Below are positions 46,401 through 57,941 of a stretch of DNA of 64,000 nt, one piece after another. Within the stretch, counting starts at the first letter, position 1, and the number at the start of each line of letters is the position of its first letter. Position numbers and translations under genes: made by a program. The notes under the pieces were generated by a model that saw only the letters and a list, made by a program, of their open reading frames with translations, made no database searches and was not told the DNA's origin. The DNA is from Beroe ovata. Lineage: Eukaryota > Ctenophora > Nuda > Beroida > Beroidae. Where the stretch lies: contig CAMPET010000018.1 in assembly GCA_946803715.1 (NCBI GenBank), forward strand, positions 211,526 through 275,525, read 5' to 3'.

Positions 46401-46724
46401 CAGGTCTCGTCTCTCAGCCAGACACGTCCCTGCTATCATTCTTCAAATTGATGACATACCTTACACGATCAATGGAAAGAAGGTTTGTATTCTCTATGTT
46501 TACCCTATATCTCCGTGTTCATTTTGAATTTGTCCAAAGTTTAACCATTCCTGAATTAGCATCTCACCAGATGAAGTCCCATGTCATGATCTATCATCTA
46601 CTTCACTTAGGTGGAAGTCGCGGTGAAGAAGATAGTCAGTGGCGAGAATGTGGGTTTCTCTGGAGCCCTAAGGAACCCCGATGCCCTTGATCACTATAGA
46701 AACATCCCAGAGCTGTCACTCTGA
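39913..46724 (+). CDS. AACS: Acetoacetyl-CoA synthetase
   Basis: Seventeen exons in phase: 39913-40018, 40109-40212, 40634-40751, 40827-40937, 41024-41121, 41195-41309, 41405-41454, 41552-41722, 42798-42924, 44183-44326, 44654-44776, 44907-45020, 45144-45269, 45344-45443, 45953-46081, 46362-46482 and 46611-46724. They encode 656 residues, close to human AACS (672). ANL-superfamily motifs: P-loop [20 protein letters not shown], core [18 protein letters not shown], adenine/ribose motif WAHGDF with [13 protein letters not shown], and the catalytic C-terminal lysine region [14 protein letters not shown]. The enzyme activates acetoacetate with ATP and CoA in the cytosol, feeding sterol and fatty-acid synthesis. 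The first intron after exon 8 contains a 303-base gap and satellite repeats, and the next intron contains an inserted element. No missing motif was noticed. Confidence 0.97.
41860..42760. repeat. Second copy of the 6.2-7.0 kb repeat with tandem array and gap
   Basis: Units with TGACACCAG, TACTCATTCGTCACAACTTG and CTGTGACGTAGGAATGCTTG, interrupted by 303 Ns (42167-42469). Flanks near 41870 (TTTCATCAGTTTCAAGGGTT) and 42640-42750 resemble those of 6280-6480. It lies in AACS intron 8. Confidence 0.88.
43121..44177. mobile_element. Putative 1.06-kb DNA transposon in AACS intron 9
   Basis: Ends GGGGGAGTGCAACGTGC (43122-43138) and its inverse GCACGTTGCACTTCCCC (44160-44176) form terminal inverted repeats of about 17 bp with one mismatch. 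Sub-terminal motifs CATTAATG/GCACATTAATG recur near both ends. Flanks TTTAGGT (left) and TTCAGGT (right) look like a 7-bp target duplication with one difference. Two plus-strand ORFs lie inside. The superfamily was not identified. Confidence 0.7.
43294..43975 (+). pseudogene. ORF fragments within the AACS-intron element
   Basis: ORFs 43294-43530 (78 codons, acidic and Ser/Asp-rich: [19 protein letters not shown]) and 43694-43975 (93 codons: [20 protein letters not shown]) are on the same strand and might be exons or decayed parts of one protein. I recognise no transposase motif. The second reads like ordinary protein, not random sequence. Confidence 0.3.
45447..45706. repeat. 44-bp minisatellite in AACS intron 14
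   Basis: About six units with the core GACAACAACAAGTGTCGTCA followed by GTTGTTAACAAATCA. Confidence 0.93.
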
Positions 46725-47348
46725 ATTTGGATTATCCTCAAAACAAACTTGAGATGGTCAAAAGATAAGAGTGGATGCACTTTTCATGTATGTGATGATA
46801 TTTACAGTTTTCTTCAGAAATAGAGCATGTGAGGGTGATTTATTTGCACAGTGTTCATTTTAGTTATTGTAAAGAATGAAGTTGTTATTTTATACTTTTT
46901 AACGGAATGTATTTTATCTTAGCAGCGCGTATTTTGTAGACGTTGTATTGGTATTTCTTTTTCTGTAATATCTTGTAGTTGTTAATGAACCATTAATGAA
47001 CATATTGTATGCGGTAGTTTGAATCGCAGTCATTTCTTGTTTAGTCATGTCATAACCCGTTTACTTGCCGATCAACTTGAAATGGTCTGACCTCACTTCC
47101 ATTACTCTAGCAATGTTAAGGGAACAGAGAAATGAGATCATGCTTCCTGTCAACCAGTGATCAAGATTGGTAAGTTTTTCTACATTATAATGTTTCAAAT
47201 AGCAATCGCCTCATTGCGTGTTGACTACGGGCTCAGTTCATTTTAATTATGATCAATCAGCGTTCATGAACAACCGATAGGTAGTAAAAGTCAATAACTT
47301 CCACCGTGGCCTGGGTTTGTCACTTTTTGACAAGTCTGTTTCGATATC
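46725..47348. other. Convergent intergenic region (AACS / GPCR)
   Basis: About 620 bp, AT-rich, shared by the 3' ends of AACS (+) and the GPCR gene (-). No other gene seen. Confidence 0.7.
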
Positions 47349-50300
47349 TCAAGACTTGATTTCACCGGTCCTATCCATAGCATGGACATTGACCTGTTCC
47401 ATTTCTATGGTCTCTGCTGTTTGTCCTCGTGCACCCCTTCTCCTCCCAATTCTCCCAACAATCTCAGTAACAATCAATTTAGCCACCATCGACACCAGCT
47501 TTGAGATGAACCCAGAGATAATTTTGTTGAGGATCAGAGGGTTTATAACGGATGCTAGGGGTATAATGATGAGGGAGAATGTTGGGTAGAATGATGTGGC
47601 GTCCAGTGACCCCACTGCGTGGAGTATCGATACAAGGAGGAATGGGAACCAACACACGATATCGGTTCCGATAATTAACATAATCTTCCGCTGCAAAGTT
47701 GTGTTCCGTCTCCTCATCTGGTCTCTTTCAGCACTCTTTGTCTCACTAGACGAACCCAGTGCTAGGAAGTATATGCTGCAATAACAAAACGTTATCACAG
47801 TCAGCGAGCCACTGTGAAACACCAGGAGTGACCAAACAAATGAACTCTGTGGATCTTCGGCCGTGGCGAAGTATTTGAAGGAGCAAACTCCGTCGTTACC
47901 ATAGAAATGAACGGTATCCGGCCATACACCCTCGTAGTCCCTCGTGAACATTTCAGAGACAAGAGATTTAATGACGGACCAACTCAAGTAGTCGGTGCTT
48001 GGACTTATTCTTCCGTAGTATTCCTTTACCACGCCCAGTAGTTGCGGTTTAGAAAGCACTCCGATGAACAGTGGATTTTCACGACTATAGACGACCCCAT
48101 TAACGAAAAAGTCTTCAAATTGTTCAGCAAGAGGTATAATGGATACGGTCATACAAATACCGATTACAATCACAATCACAATGACAACATAGAGAACATC
48201 CTTCCGTGTCGTTTCTCTGTTGACGAGCAAACCTTTCTTTATGACGATCAGACGGTTAATACTCAGTATTGTCATGGACACGACGGATATCAGGGTGCCA
48301 AAAGTACTGATGATTCCAATCACGGAGCATGCCGTTCCTTTGAGCCAGTCCGTTTGCTGGGTACAGAAGTCGGAGGCATAGTGAGAATCGAGCAAGACCA
48401 CAATCACGATGTATACCCCTATCAGTAGATCGCCAATGTTTATCAGGAGTAGGAATGTCATATTAAACATGGATTTAGCTTGCTTGCTCCTGTATAAACC
48501 CCATAAGTGACTCGGTAGTGTTGCAGTGTTGAGAGTGACGGCTGAGAAGCCTAATATCCAAGCAACAACCCTGACATTCGATGACGAAATGAGTCGCTTG
48601 TTACAAATCTCATTACACTCATCTGAGAAGTCGATACAGTCCACCTTACCGTCACAAACCATCGACAGGTAGATCATTTCACCGGTCTGGTTACACTGGA
48701 AATGATTGACGCAGTCTCTCTCATCACTCAAATCCCCGCAATCGTCAGCCGTATCGCACAACTTTTCAAACGGCACACACTTCCCATTGTGACAGCAAAA
48801 GACCTCGTTATGGTAGAGGAAACTCTCAGAGCCATGGAATGGAACCACAAATGTATAGAGAATGTTTCTTCCCTGTCTCGATGCCATGGTATAGATCTTG
48901 TTTTGGTGTTGGTGTGGGCAACAAATGTGGCTCAGTGGTTTCTGAGCAACACAGCCTGTACGATGACATCTGCTAGCACAACTCAACAAAACATGATGCA
49001 AACCGAACATGAACCTGCAGTCAGTCATCTCATCAGGGTATGTGAATGTAGTGTACGTCATATTAGCGCCACCCACATAGTCTGATGCGGAATTAACGTC
49101 CGGTAGACTGCTCGTTATGCACTCTATCCTATTTAGTTGTAATCTCAGTTTCGATAGGCCGGTAAGACACTTACCTATGATATACTGACCGTGATGTGTC
49201 ACTGGGTGTGTGGAGACTGATTGATGTCTCCGTGATACTGTACATACATTGTTCTCGTTGCCACAGGAATCCAGTCTATCGCAGAGGTCAGAGAACTCGA
49301 TAAATCCATCCTGACACTGGTAAACTTCCGAACAACTCTGCTGCCCCCTTCTCCTAAACCGCTTGTTTGTCCCGGACCCACAGGTGGGCCACCCCCTGTC
49401 CTCATCCCTGCCATCCATGCAATCAGGTACGCCGTCGTGTACCCATTTCACTAGCACGGGAACTTGGTTAAGTGCGGGAAAGTTGTATGCCCGCACACAG
49501 TTCCCACCGAACTCAGTGTTGCAATACTCGCCATATTCATCCGACTTGTCGCTACAGTCGACCACCTGGTCACACAGCTGGTGTTTGTGGATCCGACACC
49601 CTGGTGATGTTCTGACACACATTTTGTCGAGACCCGAGTCACACAACGCTCTCTCCAGATTCAGATGTTCGTTGCAAATTACAACTTTCGCCACCGTAGA
49701 CGGGTAACCGTTAATTGTACAGAACAAACCGATCTTTGCCGGGTCCGAGCAGTTAGTCTGCTCCAAATACCCCTCACAGTAGGGGTCCTCGGTTAGAGTT
49801 GGTATGTTGAGACCAGGCAGTCTCCTAAACCTCCATATCGGACCGCATCTGTTGAAACTGAAGAGTGGGACCACGCTGGGGGCCCGGTCACTGTGTTGCG
49901 AGTTAATGCCCAACTTGCTCCTTCTACAGGTTCTATCAGAGATTTTTGTCGGGAAACACATCAGCTCATCGGACCTATCATCGCAGTGGGCCCTACCGTC
50001 ACACATCATGGAGATAGCGATGGTTTTAGTCCGAGCATCACACGTTATACCGTACGTGTAACCGTTGCAGACCGCTTCCTCAGCACACATGACCCCTGAT
50101 GGCGTGACACCACACAGCCCATCACATTCCCCTCCCGTGTAGTTGAACTCTCCGTCATCAAATCCCACGACCATGCCATCTTTGTTATCGTGTTTCCTTC
50201 CCGTGCAGTACTCAGTCCGTGTTATCATTTCAATAAACTCGGGCGTGTTGGAATCTCCCGTTAGGAGGTAATTGAATGCCTCCTCAGTGCCCTCATAGCG

Positions 50301-50717
50301 ACAAATTCTGCCACAGATACTCATATCTTCCCGACTGTGGAAAGTTACACGGCTTTGTCTCGCCTCCAGTCCGCAGGCTTGGTACGACCGTCCTAATTGA
50401 GTTGGGCATGTTTGACTCACTACCAGGTACTGTATGTCGTATCTGGTGAGTTTACCAGTGGAGTAACTTTGCTCCAGAGACAGACAGAGGAATTTCGAGT
50501 CTGGCTCAGCTGATGTTTTCATCTGCATGAAGCCGTTTTGTACCACAGCGAACTGGTCCCGGAGTAACCGACCTGAGAGTAACTGTTATTAAACCATTGA
50601 ACATTCCCCGTTATCATTTCGATTTTGGCTTAAATTCTTACCTCTGAGTCCGTCTACTGGCGAAGGCAGCCCGACCAAAAGCCCACACAATATGGAACAG
50701 AGCATTGCAAGTCCCAT
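47349..50717 (-). CDS. Class A GPCR with large LDL-receptor-A ectodomain
   Basis: Two exons, 50642-50717 and 47349-50572, encode 1099 residues. Exon 1 gives a signal peptide (MGLAMLCSILCGLLVGLPSP). Exon 2 encodes a cysteine-rich ectodomain of about 650 residues with several LDLa modules or halves: MCDGRAHCDDRSDELMC, LCDQVVDCSDKSDEYGEYC, PDCMDGRDED, LCDTADDCGDLSDERDC and VCDGKVDCIDFSDEC. Seven predicted membrane helices follow: TM2 LLLINIGDLLIGVYIVIV, DRY position SINRL, TM6 DIVCWFPFLLVSIL, TM7 end VINPLILNKI. The helix sequences resemble the LGR/relaxin-receptor and GRL101 group, but no leucine-rich repeats are visible. The ligand is unknown. The tyrosine of NPxxY is replaced (NPLIL). The gene is convergent with AACS and head-to-head with the Kelch gene. 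Confidence 0.9.
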
Positions 50718-52425
50718 TGACTTTTCGTTCAGACAAAATATGAAGTCAGAGAGATTCTGTAAACCAAAAGTCGTCTCAAACTCGATTGAATGACAAGATT
50801 TCAGTATGCACCTGTTACCATGGATGAAAGTATGAAACAATCATTTGAAAAGTACCTGTAACATCGCACCTTTACCACACTGTCATTGTCTTCTTTGTCT
50901 GAGAAGTGTTGATAAGATAGCACTTACTTTGGACACTCCATCTCAACATAAAGTGATCTCTTGTGCTCACGCACAGAGTCACGACCTTCAACTTTGTTCC
51001 GCCCTCCATGAACTAGAGTTACACATATAGTTACATGAACTAGAGTTACATGAAATAGAGTCACATGTACTATAGAGTTACATGAACTAGAGTCACATGA
51101 AATATAGTCACATCATTAGAGTCTGACTCAGTTTTAGAGCCCAATATGTGACAATGAGCCTGGATCTAGAGTTAGATAAGTATCACAAGTATGTGATCAC
51201 AGAACCTGGGGAACCTGTATCCTAATATCAGAGGAGGACAAAGTATATGTGACATCACGGTGCTTATTGAATAAGCACCGTGATGTCACATATACTTTGT
51301 CCTCCTCTGAAGAATAAGTTATTCTTCTTTTAGGTTACCCTACTTGAAATATGAAGTTATAAATACTCCTAACTCCTAGGGGATGTTATTGGGAGCAGTT
51401 ATAAACCCTTATCTCTAATTGATCTATTTTTAGCAACTCTGAGTGATTATGGTATAATCTGCTATTTCGAGCTGGGTGCAATTACCTTCCTCACATGCTC
51501 ATTATCTGCCTAGTTCATTATCTACACTGTTACGCAAGTGGACTTCCACTCTTTACTCACGCGCAGGTTACACGTTATTTTATAAAAGTTGGTGTGTTTT
51601 ATCATGTTGTTATCGATACCATACCGTGAGATTCTGGTCTATAACCTTGGTTATCATACTCAAATCTATACTCAAGTGGTCTATACTCAATCACATCCAC
51701 TCTACTTCTGGTAAACTCTGGATAATTAGCAGTATCTGAGTAAGTTACCCATTACCTTGTAAGTGTCAACAGACTCCAACCTGTCAGTTATTATCGTTAA
51801 GATTTCACATATGATCATCGCTGTAGTAAGACATCTTGCTACAAGCGGCAAATCATATAATTAGAAAATCAGGCCATATATGGTGCTACTGTTCTCCATA
51901 TATGGAATAATGAGCTCCTCCCTCCTCCTCCATCTCACTGATTATTGTACTATCCTCTTCTCTCTCTCCCTCCTTGACGTGATATACTTGAGTGCTTGGA
52001 CTACTACTGGCTATAGTAGTAGGGAATATATTGCCCGTTCGCTGAGAGCTAGCTCTTGTACTTCAGTTTTGTTGTAGATTCCATAGGGAGACTCGCAATC
52101 AGAATGAACGCGGCAAATATTAGATCGCAATTCCTCTGTTTAACATATTACGTTTATTCCTCTGTTTAGAATATTATGTTTAACAGAGCCGAAAGTGCGT
52201 TGGACGAAATACTTTCCCCTGTTTATACCAAGTTTGAAAGTATCGCCAATTCACCATCACAAGATCACGATCATAGTTACTTATATTCACATTTTCCTAG
52301 GATAGTTGTTATATCCTCCCTTATCTATTACCAGGTAGCTGTGTATAGATGTTGACATGTGTGACCAGCTGCACTGGTGCATGGTAGCCGAGTAGAACCA
52401 CCCAGTGCACCAGCCTGGCATTACC
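50718..52425. other. Divergent intergenic region between GPCR and Kelch genes
   Basis: About 1.7 kb that should hold both promoters. It contains short ACATGAACTAGAGTT-type repeats (51005-51125) and a perfect hairpin (51228-51310). ORFs here are short and unconvincing. Confidence 0.6.
51228..51310. repeat. Perfect 41-bp inverted repeat with a 1-nt centre
   Basis: Arms 51228-51268 and 51270-51310 are exact reverse complements around G51269. Arm sequence starts TCAGAGGAGGACAAAGTATA. It lies in the intergenic region between divergent genes. It could be a young foldback insertion or a hairpin RNA source. Confidence 0.95.
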
Positions 52426-55400
52426 ATGTCTGATCTGACGAGCTCTACCGTTGTTTTGTTCTCTGAACAGCATGGACACATGGTGAGTATGGCATGCCTT
52501 CATTCCAACTTTTCCCTTGAATCGATAACTCATTTCACTTTCATGAAGGAAAGAAGGCAAAGAGTTCAAGAGGTTTTCGTGATTGCGTAGGTTGTCATTT
52601 CTGTATACGTAACAATTTCAGATGTTGAAACATTTCCGGGCAATGCTGGACGATGAACTGTACTGTGATGTTGTGCTGAAGATAGGGGATAAACTCACGA
52701 AGTGTCACCGAGTTGTCCTGTGCGCTGGTAGCAGGTACGGATGTACAATGTACAATGTATTTTGTATACATTGTACATTATACAATGTGCATTGTATAAT
52801 AATGTACAATGTTAAATAATGTTGTATATGCAGTGTTTTAGTTTAACTACAAGTACAACACTTGAAACGATGCCAAGGAAGAGGGCCGACATAGATTTCC
52901 AATTATGGAAAAATCTGCTTTTCCTTGATAGTAAAATGTAAGTAAACCTCTGCTTTTCACCAGCCCTATCTAAAAACAGGTATTTCTCGACAATGTTGGC
53001 GTCTGGACTGAAGGAGAGCAGTCAGGATGATCCTATTGAGATAAAGTCTGTGGATCCTGTGGCTGCGGAACTACTCATTAGATATATCTACTGTGGCGAA
53101 CTCCAACTTGACAATCAGGTTCCTTATTTCTGTGTGTAATGACACCATTATCTTACAGATAATTTATCTGTCACTGTGTATTGGCACAACCACACTGTGT
53201 GGGCCGATGCCAACACCGCATCCTTTGTGCCGTCATGTTGCTGGACATTCTCAGCGAACCCTATATACTTATATGGCCCCGTTTCATTTCGCGTGTTTAT
53301 ATTGGGCGTAGTTAGCCCCTGATAACTGCAATGATGATTGTCACTCGACTACATTTTCTCCGGTCACTATAATATTAGCTTATTATATCCGCTCCATGTC
53401 AGCTTGTTGAGCCGGTGTTGTATGCTGCGGACCTATTCGATATCCCTGAGGCTGTTAACTTATGCTGCAAGTTCTTGTTGAGATCACTCACAAAGTACAA
53501 CTGTCTCTACACCCTGCGTCTTGGTGATAGACATAACAACCAGGTGAGACCATGTCTCTTCAGTCTCTTTCATGAGGAATAAACCTGTATATGAATCTCC
53601 GTGAGGAAATTAGTACTCGAATGAACATTCATTGTCACAGGAACTGTACGATGCCGCTGTCAAGGTTGTCTCATCACAGTTCACTGATGTGGTGAAGACA
53701 GTGGACTTCCTTTCTGCTCCACCAAAACAAGCTATCGATCTGCTGGCCAGTGATGACCTAAATGTTACGACTGAGATTCCTGTCTTACAGGTAGATAGTG
53801 TTCCACTTCGTATGATTCAACATGGATAGTCACTATTCATCGTGAAAAGTTCGCCCTACTGTCAGTCTGACCACATAAATGAATTCTGAACAATGAACAC
53901 TCCAACATTCTGAACAATGACACCCCAACATTCTGAACAATAAACACCCCAACATTCTGAACAATGAACACCCCAACATGAATTACTAATTACCATGTGC
54001 AGGGGGCCCTAGCATGGCTGGAGCACAACAACCTACTCCGTGACTACACATCGTCTGTAGACAATGGGGAGTGCGGGGAAGGGAGCAAGGAGGAACTATC
54101 CCCTACAGAATCGGTAATTATCAGCTACTGTGTCGACACACTTTATACTTGAAACTTCCTCAAATCCATTTGGAATCTAGGCAAAGTCTAGACAGAGTCT
54201 AGACAAAGTCTTGACGAGTCTCCCACTCACAGAAAGTCCGGACTACCCTACTCAGCTCGGTGAGGTACTCCCTCCTTCCTCGGGACTACATTGAGGGTCT
54301 GGTGGATGACATAGCGTGGAGAGTTTGTAAGGAGGATCTCAGGATGGCACTGCGAGAGCGAAAATCACTCCCTGAGTTGCGGAAACACGTACAGAAACGC
54401 AGTGGAATGCATGCAGACAAGATTTACATCGCAGGGGGAACTGGTAAGTGGTGATGCCTCGTCCTTGAAAATGAAATATGTATTGAGATGAACGGTGATA
54501 ATCATTGATGTTGTGATGTGTGACTGTTGAGTCTTATTTAAATTGAAATAAGACTCAGCTTGATAACCAGGTGCACGGTGTGTAATTGCTCAGCTCAATT
54601 ATCATATCCCTGCTCAGTTCAATTATCATATCTCTGCTTAGCTCAATAATCATATCCCTGCGCAGGATCAAGTTTAGCTGAACTATCGAACCCCCGTCTA
54701 AACATTGAGAAGTACGATCCCGTACACAAGGAATGGGAGAAACTCCCTGAACCAGAATTCATGACGTCAGAACCCCATGTTGGGGCTTTAGCAACCTCTG
54801 CTGGACACCTCTATGTCATTGGAGGCTCTGATATTTCAGGTATATTGTCATCAAATTGTCAATCACTAGCTCCAACTTCAGAAGTTGTATCTCCTCAATC
54901 ATAACCACTGTTGTTGTCTCAGGGAAGCCGTGCAGATTGGTACACCGATACAACATCCTGGACAATACCTGGACAGGAGTTGCTCCCCTTATCAACAGCA
55001 CCACTAAACCGGGGGTGTGTGTTCTCGACAACTACATTTATGTCGGGGGAGGATGGGATGGGAGTAATCCTCTCTCCACATTTGAGAGGTTAGTGTCGCG
55101 TGATATCATCCATTGTATTGCAAGCGAGGTAAAGCATGTTCTTTTCGCACTTTCGCAAGTCTGACAATGATTTTCAACGTGATTTCGTACCAAAATTTGC
55201 TCTTGTACGGTCATTCAAAGGACGGATAATTCTCCAGGTATGACCCAGCTACAGACAGTTGGAGGAAGCTGCGATCCATGAACAGAGCTAGGATGGAGTT
55301 CCCTATGGTGACATACGAGGGAAAGATCTACAGTATTTGTGGAAACACGTCAGACTTCACCAATGTGGCACAGGTGATGACAATTGGAGCACATTTGGGC

Positions 55401-56121
55401 AGTATTTCCTTTCCTTGACCAACTTGAGTCATGAATGAAAATGGATCTCCTCAATACGAAGTTGAGGGGATTATAACGGTATTACCCGCAGTCTGTAGAG
55501 GTTTATGACCCCGAAGACAATGGTTGGATGGAGCTACAACCGACCATCAGGCCCAGGTGGTGCCCTGGTGCAGCTGTGGTTGGGGAATTTATCTTTATCT
55601 GTGGTCTACCCAGCAAAGCCAGGTCTGATCTCAGGGACTCGGGCAAAGCATATACAGTTGAGAGGTAAGCAATTGATAGTGATTGGATCCCATTTTATGT
55701 TTGAAATTAACTCAGATTTGAAATTAACTCAGATTTGTTTAAATTCCGTGTTTTTGATCTACTGCTAGTGCTAGTGGTCGTTTTTCAACCATTAGTCTAA
55801 TTTCAACTTGGATTTGTTTCAACTTTCAATCCTCTACTCCCGGTCAAATGAAGCAGCATCGTGATGGTGGTACCCCCGTATTTGTTCAGGTATAGCCCTA
55901 GCACTGGACAGTGGAGTGTGATGCCTGCACTGAGTAACGCTGTGGGTGGAGCCAGCCTGGTGAATGTCCGTGACACGTTATACGTGCTGGGAGGGAGTGA
56001 TGGGACCACGCCCCTCGCTTCCTGCTCCACCGCACAGAAATACGATGCTGAGGAGAGGGCGTGGAAGAGTATACCTCAGATGTACATGGCACGAGTGGGG
56101 GCCTCTGTGGCTGTCACGTGA
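52426..56121 (+). CDS. BTB-BACK-Kelch (KLHL-type) protein
   Basis: Twelve exons in phase: 52426-52482, 52622-52734, 52980-53118, 53403-53543, 53641-53790, 54003-54113, 54233-54443, 54666-54839, 54923-55088, 55238-55373, 55492-55664 and 55890-56121; 600 residues. The BTB domain is at about 20-130 (ELYCDVVLKIGDKLTKCHRV, CAGSRYFSTMLASGLKE). BACK follows (LYDAAVKVVSSQFTDV, LLASDDLNV, VRYSLLPRDYIEGLV), with a Gly/Glu/Ser-rich insert around GECGEGSKEELS. About six Kelch blades follow (IYIAGGTG, LYVIGGSD, YIYVGGGWDG, IYSICGNTS, FIFICGLPS, LYVLGGSDG) with paired Tyr/Trp positions. Such proteins are usually substrate adaptors of Cullin-3 ubiquitin ligases; the substrate is unknown. I cannot assign a specific KLHL orthologue. 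The protein ends soon after the last blade. Confidence 0.93.
53881..53980. repeat. 24-bp minisatellite in a Kelch gene intron
   Basis: About four copies of ATTCTGAACAATGAACACCC-type units in the intron before exon 6. Confidence 0.9.
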
Positions 56122-56667
56122 GATGTTGCAGGCGGGTACAACTTTAAACTTTCTCTTGTTTATGTTAATGTTATATTTATAAAAATAAGATGTTGGATTT
56201 TGATTATTTGAATTTCAGGTTATGACATTGACATAAACATTGAATTTGAATATTATAAACGAAGTTAAACAGTGATTATTGGAGTTGGACAAACATAATG
56301 TTTCATGGTGTTAAACTTAAACCAATCTTCATTGCCAATTTGAGGTGATGAAATACGTTCACATGTTACTCATACCGTGCTCTGTCATAAATTACGTTTC
56401 TGCTTTACTGCTTTAGTTTAGGGAAAAATGAATCATGTGATTCAAAAATTGGAAAATGGTGCCGCGCCGAAATTCGTTCATATGATTACATCCAGTAGTC
56501 ACTGACCACTGTCAGTGTCTGCATATCGTAAATTTGAAATGAAATTGAAATTCAAAAAGCTAGAAAATTTAAGGAGATAAATTTATGATATTGATATTGT
56601 AATTGACTTTGAGTTTGATGATTGAAAATGAATTTGAATTGTGTTTATTTATTTTTCAATTAGCATG

Positions 56668-56775
56668 ACGTGCACACGTTGCGCGCCCCTGTTCTACTCA
56701 GTGAACTGAAAAGTCGTAGAAAGACGCGCAGCGCGCGCGGAGTATTTGTGATTTGGGTCACGCAGCGCGGGAACA
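56668..56775. mobile_element. CpG-rich short element, family C, with target-site duplication
   Basis: 108-bp element flanked by perfect AATTAGCATG (56658-56667 and 56776-56785). It contains CACACGTTGCGCGCCCCTG and CACGCAGCGCGGGAACA. A related copy without this duplication is at about 11464-11550. Confidence 0.9.
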
Positions 56776-56942
56776 AATTAGCATGGGCTTTGATTCAATT
56801 TTAAACCTATTAAGTATCAAGTTGAATCTATCAATTTCATGTCATGACGTCATGTCATTTTATATCTATATTGACCGCATCGGCCCAATGGCCCGGCCAG
56901 GCGACTGGTAGTGGTCATGATGATGAATGACCATTGCGGTCG

Positions 56943-57018
56943 TTGTCAATGTCAGATGTTACCTCAATCTGACCTGTTTCTCGCGCGCGAGAAACAAAGG
57001 TCAGATAAAATCTGACAA
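56943..57018. mobile_element. Foldback MITE, family A, short copy
   Basis: 76-bp element with ends TTGTCAATGTCAGATG and AAATCTGACAA, core TTTCTCGCGCGCGAGAAAC, flanked by TGCGGTCG on both sides (56935-56942 and 57019-57026). Confidence 0.9.
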
Positions 57019-57149
57019 TGCGGTCGCCCAGCGCTTGACGGACGTCGCCTTGCCTGTCATTGTCAACGAAAGAGAACAGAAAAGGCCCGGGTTTCGCGCG
57101 CGCTGCTATGCCGTGTGCGCTGACGTGTGACGCCTATGGCCTATCCGGT

Positions 57150-57335
57150 CATCCGGATGTTATCTGTCCACTGTTTCTTGCGCGCGCGCAAGAAACAGTG
57201 TTACCTCAAGAAACAGTTCAGGTCGCATCTGACAAGCAAACGAGCCTTCATCGAAGGCCGAAACAATGAAGTGTGAAGGCGCGCGCGAGAATGGTTATGG
57301 AGAGACAGAGGTCAGATAAAATCTGACTAACTGTG
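57150..57335. repeat. CpG-rich foldback fragments related to family A
   Basis: Contains CTGTTTCTTGCGCGCGCGCA with its inverse, GCCTTCATCGAAGGC and GGTCAGATAAAATCTGAC. It appears to be several partial or nested copies. Confidence 0.7.
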
Positions 57336-57941
57336 ATACTGATAGTGATCAAAATTCAAAAAAACTTGTTTTAGTTTTACTGATTGAGTAAATATGTACA
57401 AAATCAAAATAAATTTATACATAGTTTTCATACAGGTGATTTATATTTAATTTTCTATCGAACAATTAATGATTAACTCTTTATACATAAAGTTCATTCT
57501 GATGAAGAAACGATCCCTTTTGGTGTGCATTTCGTGTTTACTTAAAATCATTTAAAAACTCAACGAATAATATAGCGAATAATGTAAACTGAAGTCAAAC
57601 TAAGTTTTTAATTAATACTCGCCATGCAATACCATATGAATACAAATATGATAAACGTTACTTAATAATTTTGTGATAACCTCACCACCAAGTCTTCAAG
57701 ACAATTTGTTTAAGACATGCAAAATCAAAATAGGGTAAAACACAGTTTCATTTTAGAAGAGCAAACTGTAGGTAAGAAAAACTTCAAGCCCTGTCATTCA
57801 AACATATCAACGTATTCAACGCCCAACTATCATAATAAAGCCCCAAAACTACCAAATCATAGCATAAGCTATGCTGTAAACACGACGTTGACAGTTTTCG
57901 ATCATGTTGACAGCTGTTAACAGGTTGAGAGGATATGACAA

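Larger units (their letters stand above)
56122..57941. other. Convergent intergenic region, repeat-bearing
   Basis: 1.8 kb between the Kelch stop (+) and the CLIP-like stop (-). It is AT-rich at 56130-56640 and 57340-57930, with a CpG-rich repeat block at 56668-57335. No gene recognised. Confidence 0.7.
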
